Positions 1 to 9,800 of a stretch of DNA of 64,000 nt are shown in pieces. How positions within the stretch are numbered: the first letter of the stretch is position 1; each line of letters starts with the position of its first letter. A program made the translations under genes and the position numbers. Source of the DNA: Clostridia bacterium (GTDB taxonomy: Bacteria; Bacillota; Clostridia; Oscillospirales; CAG-272); contig JAGAVJ010000026.1 of assembly GCA_017942005.1 (NCBI GenBank), positions 85,289-149,288 of the forward strand. The letters are read 5' to 3'. A model generated the notes under the pieces. It worked only from the letters and a program-made list of their open reading frames with translations. It was not told where the DNA came from and ran no database searches.

Positions 1-2
1 AC

Positions 3-557
3 CTGAATGCTGCGGAAACCCGCCTTTTGCTTCTTTCTGCGACAGAGGAGGACAGCGAAGCGGTTACACTGTCTGTCATCGATATCGAAAATGGAACCTG
101 TATACAGACATTTTCCATTCCGTGCGGCAGGGTGTTCCCACAGGTGCAGATTTATGAAGACTATACAGTATTGTTCGGGGATACCTGTCTGGCGCTGCTG
201 ACGGAAGAAGACGGTATGTATACCCTGGAATTTACAGCAGAGGTACCGTGTGACCAAAGCAAAAGGGGAATGGGAAATTTGTTTACGCGGTATAACACGG
301 TGACAGCGCTTTGTACTACTCCCGCAGGCGGAAAAAAGCTTGCCGTTGCAGGAAACCGTTCTGCCGATGGCAGAAACGCTCTGATGCCGGGGTATTGGAC
401 CTCCATTTATGAGGCGGGAGAATGCGTATACTACGGGGAGGTGCACAGTTCCCTTGATATCGGATGGACTCCGGTACAGAACTCGGATGCAGAGGCAAAC
501 ATCATCGCCGGCGGAAGATATCCTCTGCGGCTTGCATGGGAACAGAATGCAGGCTGA
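3..557 (+). CDS. Secreted beta-propeller-like protein, 5'-truncated by window edge
   Basis: The frame is open from the first full codon (base 3) to a TGA at 555-557, so the true start lies left of the window. A TTG at 27 is unlikely to be the start. The visible part has repeated short beta-strand patterns, 'LLSATEEDSEAVTLSV' and 'LALLTEEDGMYTLEF', that recur in the next protein as 'LLVTKAGEHAVGISV' and 'LCVLTEDDGVWSEEF'. The two are therefore tandem paralogues. The gap to the next gene is only 26 bases, suggesting one operon. I do not recognise the family. The spacing of strands and the 'TEEDG' turns suggest a WD/PQQ-like propeller, which is inference. It probably carries a signal or anchor peptide like its neighbour, but that part is not in view. 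Confidence 0.75.
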   Translation: MNAAETRLLLLSATEEDSEAVTLSVIDIENGTCIQTFSIPCGRVFPQVQIYEDYTVLFGDTCLALLTEEDGMYTLEFTAEVPCDQSKRGMGNLFTRYNTVTALCTTPAGGKKLAVAGNRSADGRNALMPGYWTSIYEAGECVYYGEVHSSLDIGWTPVQNSDAEANIIAGGRYPLRLAWEQNAG

Positions 558-583
558 AATAGAATGAAAGGAACGAAAGAAAT

Positions 584-2023
584 ATGAAACAGCATTTGAT
601 CGCCGCGGTGGTATGTCTGATTGCCGCTGTCATCGGTGCGGGGTATGCGATTGTCGCGCTTGCCGCAGAAACGGCTGATGTCACCTACCGCACCCATGTC
701 ACTGTTGGAGATGCAGAAAATGCAAAAGGACTTATCATACAGGAAACATCAACGCTTGATCATCATGCGTTTTGGAATACAGAAACCCGCATTGGTACTT
801 CCCTGCCGGAATCGGGTACCGAATTTGCGTATCACACCAACCGGGATACGTCCGATGGAACCCGTGTACCAAACGGTACCCCTCTTGATTTTAGCAGCGA
901 CTTGACCTTTGAGGGCGGTTTCATGTCAAATGACAACACGGAAACGGAAACTGCGCCGGATGGAATTGCGGCGGTCTATGCCGCACTGTATGCACGTGCG
1001 CCGATTGGAGAAGAGGTGAGGGAAGAAATCAAGCTTTCCGATGTGTGCACCTATTATCCAATTTCCCTGCGCGGGGCGGGCAGCGGGGTGGAAAATGACC
1101 GTCTTGCAGCTGTTTTAAATGATTGCTTTCGCATTCCGGTATTGGAGGAGGAAACCTATGAAATCCATTTGACGCGGAATTCCGACACCAGTACGAGCTG
1201 GGGCTCTTCCAGCATAGGGGCGGATTCCTATACGCTGTGGACATGTTCTGTGTTGAAATTGGATGCAGACGCTACAGGGGATGGAGAAAATTCCAATCTG
1301 TTTGGGAGCACCGGACGTTCCAATGACGGAACACACGGCAGCTGCTATGTTGCATTTTCTGCCAGAACACAGAAGGGAAAGCTTGTCGACACAAGCGAAA
1401 TTCGCGATGGGTTTGGCATTTATAAAATGGATTGCACGGTACAGCCGTATCGGGGAACTTTATATGACGCGGACAGTCTGTCCCTGTTTTGTCCGCTTCC
1501 GCCGCAAACAGAAATCTGCGATTTGTATCTCAATGGAGAGGGAACACAGCTGCTGCTTGTTACAAAAGCGGGGGAGCATGCGGTCGGCATTTCTGTGTAT
1601 GCACTGGAAAGTGGGATATGTACACAATCGATCACAGTGGATATAGAGGACGGTGCATATTCCCACATCATAACGGAAGATGGCTATATGGTGGTCGTCA
1701 CAACCAACGCGCTGTGTGTGCTGACGGAGGATGATGGCGTGTGGAGCGAGGAATTCACCGCGCAAACGCAAGGAATATGGGAGGATGAGATTCTTTCCAA
1801 TAACCTTTCTGCTCTTGTGACGGCGTTTGACGGACAACGGCTTGCCGCTGCTTGCGGTCTGAACCGCATCTGCGGCTATGCCGCTGCTGTCTATACAAAG
1901 GAAGGCTGCATTTATGCCGCCACGATGGAAAGCAGTCTCAATACACCGGCAAAAAGAAAGGAAACCACATGGAACTCTGCATATGACGCTATGCAGCTTG
2001 CGCTGCGGGTACAATGGGAGTAA
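584..2023 (+). CDS. Signal-anchored extracellular protein of unknown function (paralogue of preceding gene)
   Basis: A protein of 479 residues. Residues about 5-28 form one hydrophobic stretch ending in 'ALAAET', a signal peptide or N-terminal anchor, so the protein is probably outside the membrane. The N-terminal half (to about 280) is rich in Ser/Thr/Asp with no motif I know. The C-terminal 180 residues repeat the strand pattern of the upstream truncated paralogue ('ALCVLTEDDGVWSEEF', 'GQRLAAACG'). ATG 584 follows AAAGGAACGAAAGAAAT, an acceptable ribosome binding site. It is the last gene of its operon, since a strong terminator follows at 2078-2120. No enzymatic residues are evident. A role in envelope sensing or adhesion is possible but unsupported. 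Confidence 0.75.
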   Translation: MKQHLIAAVVCLIAAVIGAGYAIVALAAETADVTYRTHVTVGDAENAKGLIIQETSTLDHHAFWNTETRIGTSLPESGTEFAYHTNRDTSDGTRVPNGTPLDFSSDLTFEGGFMSNDNTETETAPDGIAAVYAALYARAPIGEEVREEIKLSDVCTYYPISLRGAGSGVENDRLAAVLNDCFRIPVLEEETYEIHLTRNSDTSTSWGSSSIGADSYTLWTCSVLKLDADATGDGENSNLFGSTGRSNDGTHGSCYVAFSARTQKGKLVDTSEIRDGFGIYKMDCTVQPYRGTLYDADSLSLFCPLPPQTEICDLYLNGEGTQLLLVTKAGEHAVGISVYALESGICTQSITVDIEDGAYSHIITEDGYMVVVTTNALCVLTEDDGVWSEEFTAQTQGIWEDEILSNNLSALVTAFDGQRLAAACGLNRICGYAAAVYTKEGCIYAATMESSLNTPAKRKETTWNSAYDAMQLALRVQWE

Positions 2024-2077
2024 TCGAATCGGTTTGCTCTGACGATATCGGCAATTGAAAAAAACATAAAACATGGA

Positions 2078-2120
2078 TAAAAGGCTGTTCCATCCGGAAA
2101 TGTGATGGAACGGCTTTTTG
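2078..2120 (+). terminator. Intrinsic terminator after the 584-2023 gene
   Basis: The left arm (2081-2094) and right arm (2104-2118) pair through GGCTGTTCCATC/GATGGAACGGC with one G-U pair, followed by a run of T. It closes the upstream operon before the AT-rich region. Confidence 0.8.
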
Positions 2121-2374
2121 TATGGAGTATTGATGAGTTTTATCATAAAATATGTATGATTTTACAAAAAAATATAAAAAACTAATTTTTACTAAATATA
2201 TACCAATAAATTTCATATTTGATTAATAAAATATACATATAAAAGCAAATATGTGCATATAAATCCCATAGAATATAGATATATATTGTTGATTTTGTAT
2301 AATACTGTAGAATTATGTGGAAAATACACCATTATAGTAGAATATGAACAAGTTGAAAATCATATTAGAAACTC
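2121..2374. other. AT-rich spacer upstream of pilus operon
   Basis: About 250 bases with very little G or C, densely stopped in all frames and with no gene. Many TATAAT-like words occur, but none has a convincing -35 partner except the promoter at 2375. It contrasts sharply with the roughly half-GC sequence on either side. It may be a curved-DNA or binding region for a global regulator, or a remnant of acquisition. I see no direct-repeat boundaries. Confidence 0.5.
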
Positions 2375-2403
2375 TTGACATATTAAAAAGATAGTGATAA
2401 AAT
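2375..2403 (+). promoter_or_regulatory. Sigma-A promoter of the pilus/adhesin operon with long leader
   Basis: TTGACA (2375-2380), a 17-base spacer, then TAAAAT (2398-2403). It is the best promoter in the 627-base gap before the operon and leaves a leader of about 240 bases before the start at 2651. The 3' end of the leader (about 2580-2625) is G-rich and contains GCTGAGA, but it does not complete a riboswitch consensus I know. Confidence 0.65.
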
Positions 2404-2650
2404 ATAATTAAAAGTGTTTTTTATGAAAATACATACAGTATTCCTGTCGGATGGGACATATAGAAATCCCCTGTAATAGCAGTATTTGACACATGTTTTG
2501 GGTTTTTGAAGCGTTTTGTATAGATGCACAAAAATCATTATATAGAAAAATGGAATTACGGTATCTGTTATAAGCGGCGCCCGCATGGGGGAGCCTGTGC
2601 TGAGATTATACCGTTTTCAACACTGGTTTGGAAAGGAACAGCGGTGACAG

Positions 2651-3262
2651 ATGACAGATAAGGAACTAAAGAGACTGCGGAGAATTGAGCTGATTGAGAT
2701 CATATATGAACTGCAAAAAAATCAGGAAGTTCTCCAGTCTCAGGTGGACAGTCTGCGTACCGCACTTTCTGAACGTCAAATCAAAATCCGCGCGTCGGGT
2801 TCTATTGCAGAAGCCGCGCTGAAAATCAACAATATCTTTGAATGCGCACAGGCAGCGGCAGATCAGTATCTGGATTCAGTGATGCTTGCCGCATCTGAAC
2901 CTGTGCAGACAGAGGATACGGCAGCAGCAGAGGACGGAGAAACACCGGACGTAAAGGATGCAAAGCAGCGTGCCGCAGCCATCTTGCGAAACGCACACAA
3001 GCGTGCCGACGCCGTTTTGCTGGATGCACAAAATCGTTCTGACCGAATGATAGAAGAAGCAAAGGAAATGCAGCGCCAGCTTTTGGAAAGTACGGAGACG
3101 CTTGCGCAGACAGGGAACTTTGCACAGCAAAAGGAGGCTGCCGGAAAACGGGAGCGTCTGAAAAAGAACATGGAGGCAGCGCTTTTAAATGTGCCGGAGG
3201 AAGACCGCGGCGCAATTATCGCGTATCTGCGCAGTATAAGGGGCACAAGTCATACAACATGA
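2651..3262 (+). CDS. Coiled-coil cytoplasmic protein, first gene of pilus operon
   Basis: A protein of 203 residues with no signal peptide. Residues 1-50 are a charged helix with heptad character ('LIEIIYELQKNQEVLQSQV'). A conserved-looking block 'SGSIAEAALKINNIFECAQ' follows at about 55-75. Residues 105-160 are a long Ala/Arg/Glu helix reminiscent of DivIVA or ATP-synthase b-type coiled coils ('DAQNRSDRMIEEAKEMQRQ'). From memory, similar proteins sit beside signal peptidase and sortase genes in Clostridia and are usually labelled hypothetical or DivIVA-like. Its stop overlaps the lepB start (ATGA), implying translational coupling. A role in positioning secretion or pilus assembly at the membrane is inference. 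The start at 2651 follows AAAGGAA at 12 bases. Confidence 0.8.
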   Translation: MTDKELKRLRRIELIEIIYELQKNQEVLQSQVDSLRTALSERQIKIRASGSIAEAALKINNIFECAQAAADQYLDSVMLAASEPVQTEDTAAAEDGETPDVKDAKQRAAAILRNAHKRADAVLLDAQNRSDRMIEEAKEMQRQLLESTETLAQTGNFAQQKEAAGKRERLKKNMEAALLNVPEEDRGAIIAYLRSIRGTSHTT

Positions 3263-3840
3263 AGCATACACAAATAGAATTACCTACCAAAGAACAGATT
3301 GCAGCAGAACACAAGAGACTGGAATATCAAAAACGGTATTTAAAAAACCTGCGCAGTACCGTAGCCGTACTGATTGTTGTTGCGGCGCTTGCGGTGCTTG
3401 TCGCGACCTTGTGGATGCCGGTGCTGCGAATTTACGGCAGTTCTATGACCCCGACCCTACAGGACGGTGAGATTGTTGTTTCCATCAAGCATCGTTCCTT
3501 TTCGGCGGGGGATATTGTGGCGTTTTATCATGGAAACAAGCTGCTTGTCAAGCGGTGCGTTGCCGGTCCCTCCGACTGGGTCGACATTGACGAGGACGGT
3601 AATATTTACGTAAACGACGTTTTATTGGACGAGCCATATATAGAAGAAAAAGCCTTTGGAGAATGTGACATCACGCTTCCGTACCAAGTGCCGGATGACC
3701 GGTGGTTCCTTGTTGGGGACAACCGCGACGTCTCGGTCGATTCGAGAAACACCGCGGTCGGCGCGATTTCATCGGAACAGATTGTCGGTGAAATTGTGTT
3801 CTGCTTGTGGCCGCTCGGGAATTTTGGATGGATCCATTAA
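3259..3840 (+). CDS. lepB: Signal peptidase I
   Basis: A protein of 193 residues, usual for Gram-positive SipS-type enzymes. One transmembrane segment lies at about 34-56, followed by the catalytic serine in 'YGSSMTPT' (Ser62), the general-base lysine in 'LLVKRCVA' (Lys98) and the box E motif 'GDNRDVSVDSR'. These give the Ser/Lys dyad that cleaves signal peptides outside the membrane. It overlaps the coiled-coil gene by 4 bases and precedes the giant LPMTG adhesin by 45 bases. Pilus islands often include a dedicated signal peptidase, and in some Gram-positive systems it acts as a pilus chaperone. A dedicated rather than housekeeping role here is inferred from position. Confidence 0.96.
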   Translation: MKHTQIELPTKEQIAAEHKRLEYQKRYLKNLRSTVAVLIVVAALAVLVATLWMPVLRIYGSSMTPTLQDGEIVVSIKHRSFSAGDIVAFYHGNKLLVKRCVAGPSDWVDIDEDGNIYVNDVLLDEPYIEEKAFGECDITLPYQVPDDRWFLVGDNRDVSVDSRNTAVGAISSEQIVGEIVFCLWPLGNFGWIH

Positions 3841-3885
3841 GTTTTTGTTACCTGGAACAGGATTTGAAAGAGAGTGATTTGTGAT

Positions 3886-6800
3886 ATGAATTCCGTTGCG
3901 AGAAAATTTGATATCGCAAAGACAACAAAGGAATTTCATAAAAAACATCATAGTTATCATATATGGCAGAGAATTGTAGCAGGACTGTCCTGCATTGTCG
4001 TATTCTGCACGACCTATGCGCTGATTATTCCTGCAATCACGCTGGAAAAGAAGGAACCGATCTGCGGTTATGAAGCACACCTGCATACAGACGACTGCTA
4101 TGCGCCTGTGCATGTCCATACAAGCGAATGCTATCAGCCAAACGGCAGAGAACCCTATGTATGTCCTGTACATGCAGGAGAAGCGCCTACCTACTGCGGA
4201 TATGCAGATTTTGTTCTGCATACACACAGCGCAGGCTGTTATGATGCAGACGGTACGCTTGTCTGTACCCTGCCGGAAATTTCCGAGCATGTACACGGCG
4301 AGGGCTGCTATTCTCAACCCGAAGAAGCCGCCGGAAATGAAACTTTAACAGAGACGCCGGAAGGGGAAGGGGAAGGAGAAACGGCAGATTCCCCTGAGAA
4401 TGGGGACGCGCCTGCACTTACCCCTGCGGACGGCGATCAATCCAAATCGGATGAAGCTGTGGAACCCACCGCGGATTCTGATATTCCGACAGAACCTGTC
4501 ACCGATGCGGAAGCAGAGGATACGGCAGCGCTGTCTGTAACCGCAGAACATAACGGAAAACTGCTTGGCGCCCAGGGCGATACTGATACGATAGAACCTA
4601 TGGACACAGAAGCCGTAACCGAGGCGGAACCTGTAACCGAAACGGTTACAGAGTCGGAAACCGAGGTCGTCACAGAGCCAGACGCGCCGGAATCTGAGCC
4701 GACTGCACCGATTTTGACTTGCACACTGCCCGAGGTGCAATATCATCAACACACTGCCGCATGCTATGCGGACGGTGCGCTGATTTGTGGAAAAACGCAG
4801 GTATTGTACCCCGCTTATACGACAGCCGGCGCTGTTTGCAAAAATGAAAACGGCGCTGTGATGGTCTGCACCTGCGGCATGGAGGAGCACGAACATGTCG
4901 ACGCATGCTATCCCGACGACCGCGAGCCTTCCTATGTCAAGGGGGACGTCTATCACTGCGGCTTCGGCGAGCATACGCACACGGACGCATGCTATGACGC
5001 GGAGGGAACGCTGATTTGTACGCTGCCGGAGCATACGCATACCGACGCGTGCAAAAATCCCGATAATCAAGAAGAAAACCGATATGTCTGCGGCATGGAA
5101 GCCCACCTGCACACCGTTGCATGCTTTGGTGAGGACGGTACGCTGACCTGCCAGATTCCGGTACATGAGCATACAGAAGACTGTCTGCCGCCGACCTATT
5201 ACTGCGGTCTGCCGGAGCATGCCCATACGGCGGAATGTCTGGACGAAAACGGGGAGCTTATCTGCGCAGCAGAGGAACACACCCACAGTGCGCAGTGTAC
5301 CTCCAATCCTGACGCGGATATAGAGTCCAAAGAGGAATGGGAAGCGACGCTTCCTGCACGTACCGGCAATGCACGTTATGACTTGACTGCTGTTGCACAG
5401 AGCCAGCTTGGCACAGCGGAAAGCCGCGAAAACTTCTATGTGGATGAAACCGGAGCACAGCGCGGCATTACCCGCTACGGGCAGTTCTCAGGCGACCCCT
5501 ATACAAAGAACTACGATAACTGGAGCGCGTATTTTGTCAACTTCTGTCTGCATTATGCAGTGGAAGAATCTATAGAGGAAACCCTGTTTGTCGCCAATGC
5601 GGACATGTGGATGCAGGGGCTTTTGGATGCGGGCAAATTTGTTTCAAAGACGGAGCTGTCTGCGGCGTCTTCTGCTGCGGATTCCGAAAACATGACTTTG
5701 GACAGCGCGGCTTTGGATGCTCCGGATGCGGAAGCTGCGGAACAGGCTTGTGCCGCTGCACCGGGCGACATTGCGTTTTTTGACCGGAACGGAGACGGAA
5801 GCGCGGACAGCGTAGGCATTGTTATCGGATACGATGCAGAAACCGGAGTGTTTCAGGTGATGGAAGGCGACTGGGACGGTATGGGTGCGGTTGAGACACA
5901 AAGCATCGCTTCCCCAGCGGACGACGCTGCGCTGCTTGGATTTGGCGTTCTGTTTGACGAGCCGTATCTGGAGACGCTGACCGAGGAAGAGCAAGCCGAG
6001 GTTGACGCGGTTATCGGCTGGATTGATGCAATTCCGTCACTTGATGAAATTGAAGCGACCATGGCAGAACTTGAGAATGGCGGCACCATTGAAGTTGACG
6101 GCGAGGAAATCGACGAGGAAGTCTATATGGAGAGACTGACCTCTCAGGTTTCGTTTGTGTACACCTACTACCACAGCTATCTGACACCCGCGCAGCAGGC
6201 ACATGTGACCAATGCGGAGAAGTTGGAGCAGTATGAATGGCTGAATGTGGAGATGTTGGCACTGACGGAAGACTATACATGTAATGTATATGGGGTAAAT
6301 AGTTTTTCTACTAGTGCTAATGTTAACGGTCGTAAATATTCCACCATATACAATAAAAAAACTACCTTTACAAATTCAACTACTAGTAACGCAAAACCTA
6401 ATAAATATTGGTTAGCTTATGTAATGACACCTGTTTCCGGTCAAAAAAATACGTTCCAGATTACATATATTAGTCCAGTAGGTGCTGCAGAAGATGGACC
6501 ATTAGAAGTTCCAAAAGATGGTTTTATACATATGATTAATCTTGATGGTGAGGGGAATCCTTATGCAGATTTTCTTGAAAAATCTGGAGCTAAAATGAGC
6601 AGTTATGTCACTGTCAGTGACGAATTTTGGACAAAAGACTTTTCTGTATTTGGCAATACATCATATGGAACAATCACCTATTGGGTAGATGAACCAGATA
6701 TTGGATTAAAAAAGGAGAAGAATAATGTAATTGAAAAAGTTACTACAACTCCTACAAAAGATTTTATTACATTAAATTTATATGACTATAAAACAGGGAT

Positions 6801-9800
6801 TAATACGAAGTATAACGGAAATGTTCCTGGACCAGACCAATATCCGGGCTTTTCAAAAGACGATGGTACTACAACATATACGGAAGATGCTCATAATTCA
6901 TCATCTAGGTGGACAGGTCTTCCGAGTTTTGGCAGTAATATCAAGACAGATGAAGCTGGAAATATAGGTAGTGTTCAGAGTTCTTCTAAGGGTAATTCTA
7001 TTAATGGTATGATTAATAGTACAAGTCCTGACATAAAATTCGATAATACAGAGTATCCTTCTTCTACAGCGAATAAGTATGTAAATAGCCCTGGAAACTA
7101 TTCTATTTCTTATCAATTTCCATCGTTTGGTTCCAATAAGGGCGTTATGAAGCCAAAGCTCAATGAAAACGGATATCCGGAACTTGCAAACGGAATCAGT
7201 CTTGAGTATCTTTTTTCGGAACAAGAATCCTATGTAGAGAAAATGAATACGCATAATTCCATTGATGGATTATTCCAATATAATCCAGATACAGGTGTAT
7301 ATTCATATGACAGTCGTCGAAACCATGCGCAATTTGTAGCGGGAGACGGAATAAACACCATAGATCATTTTGATGTTTATGATGCAATTTTGACACCTAA
7401 TTATTTAATGTATGCATTTGGGAACTTTTTGCCGTTGAATGACATTATAAAGGATTGTGAACAGGTTTCCAAGATTGACAAAAACTATTTAGAGAGAATT
7501 GCTGCTACTGCTTTGGATAAATATAACAAATATGAAAGTGATTTATATCATAATCTTATCCAGGACAAACAGGCGTACCGAACTTTATCAACGGTTATGA
7601 CCAATTACATAAACATCATGACTAAAAAGTTTGGGGAAAATTGGAATATGGAGACAGGAGCAAGAGATTATTATAACAGAAAATCTGGTATTCCATATCC
7701 TACAACGACGCAGGAGATGATAGACACAGGCGTTTTGTCTCTTGATAAAATCTATTCTCTCGACTATGATGAACCTTCCAACTTCTTCTTTGGCATGGAA
7801 ATGAAGATGAACTTCATGCAGTCCAAGAACGGCAAAACCACAAAGGGGCAGCCAATGGTACTGTCGTTTATCGGAGACGATGACGTGTGGTTCTATATCG
7901 ACGACTATCTGTTCCTTGATCTATCTGGTATTCACCGTCAGGTTGGCGGTCAGATTGACTTTGAAAAGGGTGAAGTGCGGTATTACCGTTTGAACCATAA
8001 GTACGGCGATGTGGTCATGGATAAGGATTCCTTAATTAAAACAGTAAAGTTTACAGAAATCCTTGGTGAAGAAGGTAAACACCTTCTCAATAGCAAAGGT
8101 ACTTTCAAGAACTACTCCTTCCATTCCCTGAACTTTTATTATATGGAGCGCGGTGCCGGTTCCGGCGTGTGCCGTCTGGAGTTCAATATGGAGCAATCCA
8201 TTCCGACGTCCATCAATAAGGTAGACCAGTATGGAGACCCGATTGAAGGCGCGAAGTTTGCGGTTTATCATGCTATTCCGGATGTAAATGACAATAGTAT
8301 TTATCGATACTATAATTGTACAGTAGGTGAAACTGCAACAGAAGAACATTCTCATGATTCATGTATTAAGGGTACCCCCATATTGGTACCCGAAAACATT
8401 GTACCAGACAAGGACGGCGTTATTCAATATACAGATTCAAGCGGGACGCTGATAACGATTCACCCCTGTTATACGGGTATAACCAATGCGGAAGGTACAT
8501 TGACGTTTGTGAATAAGGCGGAAAATACCTATTATTCGATTAGTCAGATGAAGGATTTGTTTGGTCAAAACTTCATCCTCCGTGAATATTTTATTCCCAA
8601 CGGATACCGAACGGTGGCGGATGAAATTCATCTGAAGATTGAAAATGATACGATTCAATGCGACAACCCGTATCTTTCCGGTTCATGGGCGGGTCCGAAT
8701 GCACTTGTAACAGGCAGTACCATTCTGACGCGCGCAGTAACAAGAGGTATATACCAGGGTGCATATGACAAGATTTATAAGGCACATCCAGAGTGGATTG
8801 TCGGTAATAAGGAATCAAATCAGATTCAATATATTAACGGCAACAAAAAGCAGGGAATCTTGTTTGCAGTCGTGTTAAAACGAAATAAGGATGCACCGCT
8901 GCCGGAAGGGGACATCCGAAATTGGAAAAATATTGATTTCAGCCAATGGTACCCAGTGTACGGCAGCAATAAAGACGGCTATACCGTTTTAAGCAACTTA
9001 ACGGGTACTGCTACAGATGGTACGAATGGAGAAACCATTCATCATAACTTGAATGAGGTTGTCGAAGCCGCGAAAGCAGCGCAGGCATTCGGCGAAAACG
9101 TGTTCAACATTGGTATCAGCGGGCAGCCGCAGCTTGTCATTGAAAATGCGCCTGGCAGTGCAGACCAATATCTTTCCTATATTCTGGAAAATGGTCTGAA
9201 CACGGAAACGGCAAAGGAAAAGCTACAGTACACGGTGGCGTATTACTACGCGCCGGTAGAGAGCTTGGATGATGTAACGGCGGAAAATATCGTTCGTATT
9301 TCTACACACTTTGATAAAAAGCTGGATGGTACTCCAAATCAAAACACGTTTACGGTTTTGTGGGGCAGTACGATTTCTGTACCGAACATCGAAAACCGCT
9401 TCCTAATTCAGAAGGCGTCGCCGGATGCTCCGGATAAGTTCCTTACTGACGCAGTCTTTGCGATGTACAATGTCGGTGAAACCGATGACGGTAAGCTGTA
9501 CTACATTGCAAACGATGGAACATCTTCAAAAGAAGGTACGCACATCTATCTGGAACCCGACGACGACGGCGACAACCGCGGCCGCGCGGGACTAAGCCCG
9601 GATACACTTGACGGTACGTATGAGATTCAGACAAAGGATATCACAATACCGACAACGCATACCGGCAATGTGATTTTGGCAAACGGCGGCAATATTGAGG
9701 TTACTATAAACGGTCAATCTTATACAATATCTCCGGCAGTCAACGCAGCGAACGAACGTCTTGTGACATATTCGCATGATTCGTGTGATCTTGTAAAAGA

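Noticed and set aside
2580..2640. TPP-riboswitch-like words (GGGGGAGCC, GCTGAGA) in the pilus leader
   Set aside because: The second conserved half of the TPP aptamer (TGAACCTGAT-type) is missing and the downstream genes have no link to thiamine.
3874..3886. GTG 3874 as start of the giant adhesin
   Set aside because: It lies at the edge of the AAAGAGAGTGAT ribosome site with no spacing, while ATG 3886 is correctly spaced.
4345..5286. Long minus-strand open frame (313 residues) opposite the adhesin His/Cys repeats
   Set aside because: It is a shadow of the repetitive plus-strand coding sequence, with no ribosome site, family motif or plausible composition.
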